Below, piece by piece: positions 52,968 to 63,185 of a DNA stretch of 64,000 bases. Below the pieces are notes generated by a model, which was given only the letters and a program-made list of their open reading frames with translations, was not told where the DNA came from and did no database searches. The stretch spans positions 21,648,187-21,712,186 of the forward strand of contig NC_049987.1 of the NCBI RefSeq assembly GCF_000003815.2, given 5' to 3'. The position numbers and the translations under genes were made by a program. This stretch comes from Branchiostoma floridae (Eukaryota > Chordata > Leptocardii > Amphioxiformes > Branchiostomatidae). Position 1 is the stretch's first letter; every line of letters begins with the position of its first letter.

Positions 52968-54979
52968 CTGGAGAGATACCAAGAATACTAGTAATCAATG
53001 AATTCACAAGAAAGACAGACTTTACAGAAGCTCCCAATCAAAGTAAGCATGGTGATGCAGAACTTCGCAATGAGGAAAATCACAACATAAATACAATGTA
53101 AAGGAATAATGGAATTCATGAACGGAAGGAAGGAAAAGAATGAATGAATGAATATTAATGAATGAACGAATGAATGAACGAATGAATGAATGAAAAAAAA
53201 TGAAAAAAAATGAATGAATGAATGAATGAATGAATGAATGAATGAATGAATGAATGAATGAATGAATGAATGAATGAATGAATGAATGAATGAATGAATG
53301 AATGAATGAATGAACGAATGATCTCGTACCGATACCGAAAGGCCTCCATGCGGGCGGAGTCGTCACCCTCCCCTCCCTGTCCAGGAAGCGGGTGAAGTCG
53401 AACGTGTCGGGTTCTGTCCACTGCAGCGGGTCCCTGTGGACAGCCCAGCAGTTCATCAGCGTCCAGGTGCCCTCGGGTAGGCGGTACCCCCGCAGCGTGA
53501 CGTCACACGCGGTGGCGCGAAAGTTGAGCGGAGAGGGCGTGGCCAGGCGGAGGATCTCCATCACGGTTGCCTCGGTAACGGGCAGGGCGCGGCGATGCGC
53601 GGCTGAGACGCTCTCTCCTCTCATCAGCACCCGGTCCAGCTCGGCTCGGACTGTCGTCTGCACGGTGGGGAACTTCGCAGCGTAGAACACGAGCCACATG
53701 AAGGCGGACAGGACGGTTTCCACACCGGCGATGAAGAGGTCAAAGACCGTCTGCATCATCTGATCATCCGTGAAGCTTCCCGGATCCTCCCCGTCGTCTT
53801 CCCGGCGCTGAATCTCCAACAGGAACACGTCCAGCAAACCGCGGATGTCGTTTGGGTCAAGCATTTGCCTGTGCTGGTGGACCTGGTTTGCAATGAAGCC
53901 ACGCATTTGTTTAAATCCAGATTCGAGGTCTTCGTTGCCGTCCTTGAACCCAAGAAAAGGAATTTTCCTGAGAAAAGGGAAAGCGTTAGAAAGTCCCAGG
54001 GAACCGAGGCTTGTCGAGATGATATTCATGGAAGAAACAAACTCTTTGTAAGCTACATCGTCGGGCTTAAAGCGCTGTCCAAACACAACAGAACAAGTGA
54101 CGTTAAAGATGGAGAGGGCAACGTCCGACTGGATGTTCGAAGGCTCGCCCCGATGACGTAGTAGTGACGTCACGAGAGTTCCGGCCTCCTGGTCGATGAT
54201 GGTTTCTTCGTTTGATGCCCCGTTTCGTAGCAGTCGCATGGCCCTTAGAACGAACTTTCGCTGTTCTCTCCAAGCTTCGCTGTACGGTGCAAATATTATT
54301 CCTATGGATGGAAAAAAAATCAGGTGATGAACAAAAAGTCACATCACATCACACATTTCTGAAAAAAAATCCGAGAAGCAAAATATAAATTTGATATGGC
54401 CTAATCACCTTTCCCATTGTCGCTGAACAGTTTGGCTAACGGCAGACTTGCTTTCCCGGCGAACTTGGGGCCCAGGTCCACGAAGGCTTCCTTGAAGGCC
54501 CGGTAGCTGTTCAGCACTACAACGTGTTCAGAACCAAACCGTACGGCAACGATGTCCCCATACCTGCAATAGTTGCACAACTGCTTCATTAACATACAGC
54601 ATTGTCCGACGCCCAACCAACTTACAAGGTAGTCCTATTCAGTGTCTAGTATTCTGACTTTGTTCTGTGTTGAGAAACTTCCGACGACAGCCAACTGGGG
54701 CCAAATGATGTATATTTTACCTTCATAGTGATATCAGTTTTATGTGAAGAAAGCTAAAGACACTGAGTGACGACACACTTACTCTTTACTCCAATTTGTC
54801 AGGTTGACGTGCGACCGCTGTCCTAACCATGGCAGGTGTCCGATAACCGGCCATGCGGGCGGCCCGGGAGGCCAGCTCTTCCGCCCTGACTGCCGAATGC
54901 ACAGCCACAGTAGTAACAACACCAGCAGTAGCAGGAACGGCAAGAGCTCTTCTCTAGGATAGACCAACAAAAACGCCAT
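52759..54979 (-). CDS. Cytochrome P450, CYP2-like (clan 2), complete in four exons
   Basis: Joined from 54783-54979, 54409-54563, 53330-54301 and 52759-52967 on the minus strand: 1533 nt, 510 aa, all phases consistent, normal length for the family. It is a haem-thiolate monooxygenase anchored in the ER and fed electrons by P450 reductase; the substrate is unknown. Seen in order: hydrophobic anchor (residues 10-28), proline hinge PPGPP (37-41), helix-C WREQRKF, helix-I AGVET (309-313), helix-K EILR (366-369), FDFTRF (PERF-type), and haem loop FGIGRRTCLGEQ with ligand Cys446. Start chosen at ATG 54979, because the longer frame begins at GTG. An intron splits the haem loop after FGIG. The last seven residues (LARVPSG) come from a transposon end. 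All catalytic residues are intact. Subfamily not assigned. Confidence 0.93.
53138..53320 (+). repeat. (GAAT)n microsatellite in the P450 intron
   Basis: About 180 bases of GAAT with GAAC and A-rich interruptions. On the minus strand it reads as an open His-Ser-Phe-Ile repeat continuous with exon 3, so a retained intron would not stop at once. Confidence 0.97.
53330..54301 (-). CDS. P450 exon 3: helices C to K, to the haem loop
   Basis: Acceptor TTCCATCCATAG; starts IIFAPYSEAWREQRKF and ends RPFGIG; donor TATCG|GTACGA, phase 1 on both sides. At 972 nt it fuses what are several exons in vertebrate CYP2 genes. Confidence 0.93.
54409..54563 (-). CDS. P450 exon 2
   Basis: Acceptor CTATTGCAG; YGDIVAVRFGSEHVVVLNSY and onward to DNGKG; donor GAAAG|GTGATT, phase 2 in and phase 1 out. 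It matches the YGD-V-V-G block of CYP2 proteins. Confidence 0.92.
54783..54979 (-). CDS. P450 exon 1: membrane anchor and proline hinge
   Basis: ATG at 54979; MAFLLVYPREELLPFLLLLV then SWPPGPPAWPVIGHL; donor AAAGA|GTAAGT, phase 2. Confidence 0.92.
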
Positions 54980-55189
54980 AGATGGTATTGATGAAGTAAC
55001 GAAAGTAACTATCCACACCTAACACCAGATACCATGCACAGTCTTGGTCCCAACTATTATTTTGTGTAGTCTGTAGACCAGTTGGGTAGGCCCTGGCGAT
55101 GACAGGTATGTTCTCTGTGGAACCCATGGGGGCTTCTGAGTCCGAGCAAGGACCTCCTTGGTCCGAGTGATTGCGTGTCGGAGCCCCGG

Positions 55190-55919
55190 GTTATGAATGA
55201 ATGAATGAAGACCTTTAAATATATTGTACGTAGATATCCACTGGGTTCAGTACAGGTCACAACAAAAGATACATGAAATATATACAATGAATCTACAATC
55301 GTTTCTTTGTGATATTGAAACTGTAACAACAGATATGCTTTATAAGTAAAGGTTTGTCTAGATTCATAAGGAATATAAATTTGCCTATGTTACTTTAGTT
55401 GTATGAAGTGGGGAAACATGGGTTCTATTAGTCTGTAGAGTTCAGCTCTCTCTTTCTTGTACAAACTACATTCTACTACAAAATGATGTTCGTCTTCTAA
55501 CTTATCTGGATTGCAGTATCTACATATTCGTTGTTCTAGAGGAGTGCGGTTATGTCTTCCGGTTTCAATGTGTAATTTGTGGCAACTGACTCGTAGTTTT
55601 GTGACGGCCATGTCCTGTGCCGAATATTGTCAATATCCAGATATTGTTCTACACTATAGGTGGACTTGAACACTCTGTAAGACCTCAATTTGTTTTTAGC
55701 GGATCCACCTTTGTTGTCCTTGTGTAGCTCTCTTGGAAACGTTTGAAAATAAATGTCTTTGAGACGCTGACTGATAGAAATATGAAACTGGTCGAGGTCA
55801 GACGGCGTGGTGTTAGAACAATCCGCCCGCGCCGTGGCTATGTCAGTTTCATTGGTGTCATTGGTCAATTCCTTGGACAATCCGGCGATGTTTACTGGCC
55901 AGTAGTTGGGAAACGTCAC
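55190..55919 (-). mobile_element. Decayed non-LTR retrotransposon, 3' end
   Basis: Minus-strand frames at 55536-55919 and 55390-55611 together resemble the C-terminal part of a LINE polyprotein after the reverse transcriptase, with a zinc-knuckle-like region (RICRYCNPD, then HH and a further Cys). The two frames are offset, so at least one frameshift has broken it near 55.6 kb. A short (CATT)n-type tail lies at about 55190-55209. The clade is not certain; the tail recalls CR1/L2-like elements. Confidence 0.6.
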
Positions 55920-56110
55920 GGGCTTGGTTGAAACGATTGATGATGATGATTGAAGAGTTGCGAAATTGGCGATGAATTTGGTCGTCCCGAGAGCACTTCA
56001 AGTGGTAACGTTATTAGTGCGCTGCCTTGCGACATATCTACAAACTGCAGTTACATTTCGTCCTCCAATCGACGGGCGACACGAAACCGAGGCTGCGCGT
56101 TGATTCCAAC

Positions 56111-56196
56111 ATGGCAGCTTCCTGATGCAACTTTCCTCCTCGGACCTTTCGCTACCTTCTCTCCCCTTCAGACTTCTCCTACACCTGGGACAATGA
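56111..56196 (+). promoter_or_regulatory. Chain of upstream ORFs overlapping the NUS1 start
   Basis: ATG 56111 opens a five-codon frame (MAAS, stop) whose TGA overlaps the next ATG as TGATG (56123-56127). That second frame (23 codons) ends with a TGA overlapping the NUS1 ATG as ATGA (56193-56196). The first ATG lies in AACATGGC, which also resembles a YY1 site. Confidence 0.5.
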
Positions 56197-56472
56197 TCCT
56201 ACACCAAGTCTTGCTTTACCTCGTGCACACCCTCCTAGCGATCAGGACTTGGCTAGCGTCTCTGTACCATGGCTTGAAGAAGCCGCTCGCCTTCAAACAC
56301 CGGAAGAGGACCGTTCCTCGGATCAAGTCGGACTCGAAGGCGCTGAGCAGGCTGCCGATCCACGTGGGGTTGGTGGTGGTGGAAGAGGATTTCAGATACG
56401 GGGACCTGGCCAGTTTGGTGGTGTGGTGCGCGGCCATGGGCATCTCCTATATCAGTCTGTACGACAGCCAGG
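56193..56472 (+). CDS. NUS1 exon 1
   Basis: ATG to CAGG|GTAAGC, phase 1 out. Holds the membrane segment, a basic linker and [27 protein letters not shown]. Confidence 0.95.
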
Positions 56473-59400
56473 GTAAGCAGCTAGCGAGCGTTGTGGTTCC
56501 TATCGTGCGCGCCCCCCTCCCCCTTGTTCGATGTTACACGTATCGCATTCATGATTTGTTTGGAAGCGGCGTTATGCTCGTGCATAATTTCAACACGCAG
56601 ACTGGTAACAGTGTTTATGAATGAAGTTTTTATTTCATTCACACTCTAGGATCATAACGTATTCGTGTAGATCTCAGCACAGCGTTTATAGTACATGCAA
56701 ATGCTTACGTGGGCGTGCTTCTCGACTATCATATTGAACTTTGACCTGAATGCTCAACATGACTTGTTCAGCACTTTCTTGAAATAACTTTTGGCAGTTG
56801 CATCAGCTCAAAAGATTCTTCGTACCATCTTAAGGCCAAAGGACCGAGGCATTCTTAATGTTTAGCCACCAGATCAGACCACCTGTTTGCGTGCACTGCC
56901 TAAACGTTATAAGTTGTGAGTTAGGCCAGGCAGTAGTAAGCATGTTTACCGTTTTTTTAGAGCATAGCGCGATCTTTGGCCTGAACACGTGGCGCAGGCA
57001 TGATCACTAAGCTCAGGAAGCTCACTCAGTCACTGACCTTTAATAGTGGCAGTTGAACTCACCTTCAACTGGGAGGACTTTGGACTTGTAGGTCATACAC
57101 CATGCATGGCTCAGTTTCAAAACTTCAGATAGAAAAAAATAAAGAGTTGAAAAAAACAACACAACAACACTGGTCTGTACATTTTGAATCAAGATTTATC
57201 ATTTGAGCAGATCACCTTGCAGTGATAAGTAGCCCATAGGTTAGCAAGTGTCCCTGCTGTTTTATTAGTAGGACATATTGACATTATTAGAGGGAGGGGT
57301 TGCTATCCGCCTATCCCTGACCCTATTTCTTTGAACATGATGTGACTAAATGATTGATTGAATTTAAAGATATCATACTGCAGATTAAAAGACATTCATA
57401 TGCATTAGGACAACCCAGGCCCAATGACACACACACCACAATTGTCAAGTTAATTGACAGTATGTCCTAATTGTACAACAATATTATCGAATTAAGAGAT
57501 TGAAACAGACCAACCAGTATGAAGGTATAAACTATAATATAAACTATGATGTTTTCTTCCTCCTCAGGAATTCTCAAAAGAAACAACACAAGTCTTTGGC
57601 AGGAGATCATGAAACAACAGCAGGAACTTCTAGGGGAGGATAGTAACAAGTACAGTATAGAGCTGGTCACAGGAAACAGAACAACAACACAGCTAACAGG
57701 TAAGGAGGACAGCAACAAGTGCAGTATAGAGCTGGTCACAGGGAATAGAACAGCAACACAGGTAAGGGGGAAAACAGTAACAAGTACAGTATAGAGCTGG
57801 TGACGGGGAACAGAACAACAACACAGCTAACAGGTAAGGGGGAACTAACACTGCATTTTCTGATGCTACCTGAAATGTCTGACCGTTACCCAAAATATAT
57901 CAAATTGCTTGAGTAATTATTTGGCATATGCTTGTAGTTAAAGCTGTGCCTCTGTTCAATGAAAATGCTAAGTTGAGATTGAAGTCATGGCACAGAAGGA
58001 TTCGCATCCTCTGTTATAAAATATAATACACAAAATGACTAGCCTCCATGTACATGTACATGGCTGTCTGTTAGAAAAGGCCAGCAATCAGCGACCCAGT
58101 ACAAAAAGAAATGGCCAGCAAAAGTGCCAAAAAAGGCCATAGAGAGCCTGCTATGGAGGCTACAAAATGACAGTGAATTGAACTTGAAAAGGAACCCAAA
58201 CTGAAATCTTAAATTTCTTCCTAGATCTACTCTACTCTAGAAAGAATACTGGTACTGCTTGGAGATAATAATCTGATTAAATAAATCATCAAGTAATTTA
58301 CTTCTGTGAAGTTCTGTCATAGCATTATTTGTGCATAGTGTTCTTAGCCTCCCACTTTACAAATGTAACTCTGACATTTAAAAAATGTCTTTATTCCTTC
58401 AGGACAAAAATATAGCGTTGAGGTTCGTCTGTTGTCGTCAGAAGACGGGAGAACAGACTTGTTACAGGCGGCACAGCGGTGGTGTCAGGCCGTGGAGGCC
58501 AGACGGAAGAAAGTGGGCGACCTTGAACCCACAGCTCTGGAGGGGCTGCTACAAGGTCAGTACTCTGGTTATGTGAATAATTTTGCCAGCTTGGCAAATT
58601 GCTGTATGACAAAGTTCACGCTCACAAAGTTACAGTTGAACATCTGTTATTATTAGAACTAGTCATTATATCAATGACGAAGGTGGCATAGTCAACGAAA
58701 TGTTGGCTGTTGTAGCTTTCTGGTTGTGAATCAAGGACTTGTCAAAGAATACTGTTAGTACTTTAATCAAATGTAGAGATCTCTTCACTAAAGGTGATAT
58801 CTGCACCTGGGGCACCAGTGTGGTACTGTGGTGCTCGTTCACTGCTGCACTGTTGTTATTTTTGCAGATTTTTCATAGTTAAAATATTGTGTAATACATA
58901 AGAGTATGACTTCGAAGACATCAAAATATATTTTCTTTATCTCTGATATTCGTTGAGTATTCTTTTGAACCCCACAGTGCTGCACCAGTGCCCTTAGTGC
59001 AGTGAGACTGAAGATGTAACTAAACATTAGCCTTAGCTGTTGACCTACTCTTGAACCTCTCTGTATGTCCATTCTTGTTAGCCATCTCAAAACATCATCA
59101 TCAGTCCTCCTCCTTAGAAGTTGCAGCAAACAAAGGTTATTCTCCAGGTCTGCTTGAAGTACATGTCCTTCTAGATTAGTTTTGTTTCTATGAATATAAA
59201 CATCAGTTGGTAATATCTTATCCTTCAAATTGTCATGCCCTACCTTTCTCTCCCCACAGCTACAAAAGGCGCCCCCGATGTAGACCTGGTCCTGAAGTTT
59301 GGGACAGTCGACAGTTTACTGGGCTTCCTGCCATGGCAAATACGCCTCACAGAAATTCTGTAAGTGGACCAACTTTTTCTACATGACCACTCTTGTTGCT

Positions 59401-60010
59401 ATCCTTCAACTACTGTAGTACAAACGTTTCTAGTAATATGTACAGACTTTTTTCAAGTTCGTTGCATTTTAGTTTTGCAATTCTATGGATACATGTAATA
59501 GCTTTTCTGTCTGCATTCATAGTTTGAATAAAGAGACAAATCAGGCATTATTTGCCCAGATTACCATTCATATCTTCATTGTATTACAAATATAGCTCTT
59601 TCTGTTCCATAAGTGGTGTTATCTATTAAAGCCACAGCAATTTAATTTCTTGGATCTCGGATTTTTGAGATATATCTTTCACTGGAAGAATATGATGAAA
59701 AAAAAGCCTTGTGACTGGGTGCACTCAGTTTTATGGAGTGACTGAACTTCCCTCCCTTTGGCTTTTACAATGATCACATGCTGTTTCTTTACCTCAGTAA
59801 ACCAAGGAACTAAGATGACATGGCCTATTAACAATGAACAGTGAGGCTAGCACTTGATAATAGCCACAGGCTAGTTTGTCAATAAATAAAATAGTCTGAC
59901 ATGTTCTCCTTCCTTCCAGGTCACTGCCCACCCATCACAGCATAGACTACCAGACCTTTCTACTGGCCCTGCAATCCTTCGGGAACATAGAGCAACGCTT
60001 CGGCAAATAG
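56193..60010 (+). CDS. NUS1: NUS1 (Nogo-B receptor), cis-prenyltransferase subunit
   Basis: Joined from 56193-56472, 57568-57699, 58403-58555, 59260-59359 and 59920-60010: 756 nt, 251 aa, phases 1, 1, 1 and 2 consistent (human 293 aa). With DHDDS it forms the ER cis-prenyltransferase that makes the polyprenyl diphosphate precursor of dolichol for protein glycosylation; NUS1 itself lacks the catalytic residues but supplies the C-terminal RxG motif. Seen: N-terminal membrane segment ([20 protein letters not shown]), [59 protein letters not shown], and the end EQRFGK, in which R248-F-G250 is RxG. ATG 56193 has A at -3; the longer frame upstream begins at TTG. The human equivalents are near identical at these motifs, so the call is firm. 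Confidence 0.97.
57568..57699 (+). CDS. NUS1 exon 2
   Basis: Acceptor TTCTTCCTCCTCAG, donor AACAG|GTAAGG, phase 1 in and out. [20 protein letters not shown] and onward. Two imperfect copies of its 3' end follow; only this donor keeps the frame into exon 3. Confidence 0.93.
57700..57838 (+). repeat. Two tandem copies of the NUS1 exon 2 end with donor
   Basis: The last 60 or so bases of exon 2 (AACAAGT-CAGTATAGAGCTGGT...ACACAG) recur at about 57707-57760 and 57777-57836, each followed by GTAAGGGGG. Use of either donor would shift the frame, and read-through meets a stop at about 57794. Confidence 0.92.
58403..58555 (+). CDS. NUS1 exon 3
   Basis: Acceptor TTTATTCCTTCAG, donor ACAAG|GTCAGT, phase 1 in and out. 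[20 protein letters not shown] and onward; the SxEDG block is conserved in relatives. Confidence 0.95.
59260..59359 (+). CDS. NUS1 exon 4
   Basis: Acceptor TTTCTCTCCCCACAG, donor ATTCT|GTAAGT, phase 1 in and phase 2 out. [20 protein letters not shown] then [13 protein letters not shown], the most conserved block of the family. Confidence 0.97.
59920..60010 (+). CDS. NUS1 exon 5 with RxG terminus
   Basis: Acceptor TCTCCTTCCTTCCAG, stop TAG 60008-60010. [20 protein letters not shown] then GNIEQRFGK; the RFG is the RxG motif needed for complex activity. Confidence 0.97.
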
Positions 60011-60058
60011 CCCAGAACCTCCGCAGAGATATGTGTATTTTTTGTAGTCAGAAATGCC

Positions 60059-60064
60059 AATAAA
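60059..60064 (+). terminator. Poly(A) signal AATAAA for NUS1
   Basis: AATAAA 49 bases after the stop codon, followed by a T/G-rich stretch (GATCGTTGTTT). The implied 3' UTR is very short. Confidence 0.8.
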
Positions 60065-60133
60065 ATTGAAGCACTTTATGATCGTTGTTTAAGAATTACA
60101 GTAGTTAGTATTCTTGTTAAAAGTCTGAGTACG

Positions 60134-60500
60134 GTATACATGTATGTGCAAAAAGTTCATGTTTCTACCAAGTGATGTTCAGATAGAAGATGTACACCTC
60201 AAAAGGACTCGCCATATTTGAATTACTTAAGTAAAGAGAATTATGGATACTGGAAGGACAAAATGACATATCCATGTTTGCAAAATTTCCCCAAATGCAA
60301 ACAATCAAAACTAAGAGGTCATAAAAACTTTTACACCTAGCTGGGTATACATGTATGTGCACAAAGTTCATGTTTCTACCAAGTCATGTTACTTGTGAAG
60401 TAAAGAGAGATTGGGAGAATGACACATCCGTGTGTGAAAAACCTTTTCCAAATCCAAACAATCAAAGCTAAGGTCATAAAGATGCATTTTACACCCAGCT
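60134..60500 (+). repeat. Diverged tandem duplication downstream of NUS1
   Basis: TACATGTATGTGCA-AAAGTTCATG starts both copies (60137 and 60349), followed in order by TTTCTACCAAGT-ATGTT, CAAACAATCAAA and AGGTCATAAA blocks. Confidence 0.8.
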
Positions 60501-62323
60501 TAAATTTGACGGGCGTCATCTATTGAAGTGACAAGAATGGTGTTCCCAAATCAAAGAACTCCATAATGCTGCTGTATTTTGGTAGAGTAGAGCCGAGTTC
60601 ACGGGCCGCAAATGTCTGTTCAAGTCAAGCCAATTAGGAACTTCTCGTCATGTCGCCTGGCCTTTTTAGGGTGACTTTCACATGTAAGTTGTTGTTGAAA
60701 AACTATTCCCAACATGGCTTTAAACTCTGCCACTTAAAATGTTTCTGGTCAAATTAAAATCCACTCAGACAACTCCTTCATACTTAAAACTACGAATGTA
60801 GCTAGGTATTGTTCCTCAGTGTTACTTTGGATACAGCTTTCAGTTGAATACAGAATGTGCAGTGTTTTTTTTGTACCTTTTTTAATACCACTGTCTAGCT
60901 TGTGCAACAACATTGTGCACCAAAATTTGTAGGCTCCACATGTTCGTCAGGTAGTCATCATACAATCATTGTAAATTACAGAAAAATGAGTTATTAATCA
61001 TATTATTTACAGTATGTTAGAATTTCGAGTCATAAAAATAATTGTTTCATTTATGTATTTCAATATTCAAATTTATTATTAAATACCAATTGATTTTACA
61101 TGTACCAAATGTTAAGGGGCCATGCAATGTATGGTTATGTCACACAGTTGTGTAAACATAATCTCTGAATCTTCAAAACGCATTTATTAGCAAGTATGGT
61201 CAATGTATGGTCATGTCTTTGGGCATAGACAATACTAGTGACTGTCAAATTGATGCTCCTGGTTGGTCATGAATGGGCCAATCACAGTCCAGTATATTTA
61301 AGTTTGCACCCTGATTGGTTAGAAACAAGCCAATCACCTGCAGCTGCCCCCTGTGTCATGGAAATCTTTAGAAGGACACATTTAGAATCTAATTGTTGAT
61401 GTTGCTATCATTTAAGGACATGATCCATGTTGGACTAAATGGGAATAAAAAGAAAGATATGCCACAAAGTTGTGTTTCGAAGCATTGTTTTACGTTTCTT
61501 TCACGTACTGTTGGAATATATATTAGGTAGAAAACCGAGTGTAAAGGTTCATGTTATACAGTTTCCTCCATAAGACTTTGTTTAGTATCTGTCAACTTTG
61601 ACAAGCACTTTTATCAAACCTTTCTGTAGCATGGGTACCATCTGATTTCTACTTTTTAAAAGCTGCTAGTGCAAGGAATCCAAGTAGAAATCAGCATCTT
61701 GTAGCCTGGTGCAGCATACTGTATTGTCTCGTTACAATTAAAATAAAGTAAAAAAAATCAGATGGTGCCCAGGCCAAGTTCTCTTCTTAGAAATAGAAGC
61801 TGAACATCTTGAAAAACATGTAGTTCAAAAGATTTACATTTTTGTACTTGTACAGGCCCAAATACACAGAGAAAACAGGTAGCCACCACTTCAGACAATT
61901 CTTACAGTTTATTGACAATATTACACAGTGGTATTTTCCTAATCACATCTGTAGTCATCGCAGTGCACGGAAACACTCATTTGCTAAAATGGGTTCCGAC
62001 CTTGCTATAGCAAAAGGCGGAGGAATTACTCTTACCGTAATTACACGAAACCAATTCAGTGGAAGTTGTCACAAATTTGCATAAACCACACTTTACTCAG
62101 TGGCAGATCTATGTGCAGAATTGTTCTCTCTGCCTGGATTTCATTGTTGCTAAGGAGACATGTTGCCTAGACAACACACAGTTTTTGCATAAAAAAGTTT
62201 AATTTTGTTATTAATGGGGTGAACGTTGAGTGAACACTTTGTTCTATGAGCTTCAAAAGTCATATGAACGTCTTATCTTATAACCTATGATACTCGAAAT
62301 TGATCAGAAGATTTTGTTCTAAG
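60501..62323. other. Spacer downstream of NUS1
   Basis: No gene supported. A MITE-like pair of inverted ends lies at 61628-61776 (GGGTACCATCTGATTT / AAATCAGATGGTGCCC). A reverse-strand AATAAA (61909-61914) could mark the end of a minus-strand gene hidden in the gap, but nothing else supports that. Confidence 0.4.
61628..61776. mobile_element. MITE with GGGTACCATCTGATTT ends
   Basis: ATGGGTACCATCTGATTTCTAC at the left faces AAATCAGATGGTGCCCAGGCC at the right, and an inner GTAGAAATCAG block repeats. It shares the CTGGGYACCATC end with 51236-51345. Confidence 0.6.
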
Positions 62324-63185
62324 NNNNNNNNNNNNNNNNNNNNNNNNNNNNNNNNNNNNNNNNNNNNNNNNNNNNNNNNNNNNNNNNNNNNNNNNNNNNN
62401 NNNNNNNNNNNNNNNNNNNNNNNNNNNNNNNNNNNNNNNNNNNNNNNNNNNNNNNNNNNNNNNNNNNNNNNNNNNNNNNNNNNNNNNNNNNNNNNNNNNN
62501 NNNNNNNNNNNNNNNNNNNNNNNNNNNNNNNNNNNNNNNNNNNNNNNNNNNNNNNNNNNNNNNNNNNNNNNNNNNNNNNNNNNNNNNNNNNNNNNNNNNN
62601 NNNNNNNNNNNNNNNNNNNNNNNNNNNNNNNNNNNNNNNNNNNNNNNNNNNNNNNNNNNNNNNNNNNNNNNNNNNNNNNNNNNNNNNNNNNNNNNNNNNN
62701 NNNNNNNNNNNNNNNNNNNNNNNNNNNNNNNNNNNNNNNNNNNNNNNNNNNNNNNNNNNNNNNNNNNNNNNNNNNNNNNNNNNNNNNNNNNNNNNNNNNN
62801 NNNNNNNNNNNNNNNNNNNNNNNNNNNNNNNNNNNNNNNNNNNNNNNNNNNNNNNNNNNNNNNNNNNNNNNNNNNNNNNNNNNNNNNNNNNNNNNNNNNN
62901 NNNNNNNNNNNNNNNNNNNNNNNNNNNNNNNNNNNNNNNNNNNNNNNNNNNNNNNNNNNNNNNNNNNNNNNNNNNNNNNNNNNNNNNNNNNNNNNNNNNN
63001 NNNNNNNNNNNNNNNNNNNNNNNNNNNNNNNNNNNNNNNNNNNNNNNNNNNNNNNNNNNNNNNNNNNNNNNNNNNNNNNNNNNNNNNNNNNNNNNNNNNN
63101 NNNNNNNNNNNNNNNNNNNNNNNNNNNNNNNNNNNNNNNNNNNNNNNNNNNNNNNNNNNNNNNNNNNNNNNNNNNNNNNNNNNNN
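62324..63185. other. Assembly gap, 862 N
   Basis: Run of undetermined bases; frames crossing it are meaningless. Confidence 1.

Noticed and set aside
53155-53421. His-Ser-Phe-Ile repeat protein
   Set aside because: It is the (GAAT)n intron of the P450 read in frame; removing the intron restores the canonical haem-binding loop.
54980-55018. 13-residue N-terminal extension of the P450
   Set aside because: It begins at GTG. ATG 54979 gives a typical signal anchor and normal family length.
55950-56192. N-terminal extension of NUS1
   Set aside because: The longer frame begins at TTG, has no in-frame ATG before 56193 and resembles no NUS1 N-terminus.
58839-59228. 129-codon minus-strand frame inside a NUS1 intron
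   Set aside because: It has no recognised family. It lies between short inverted blocks (about 58,800 and 59,015) and is probably repeat or chance.
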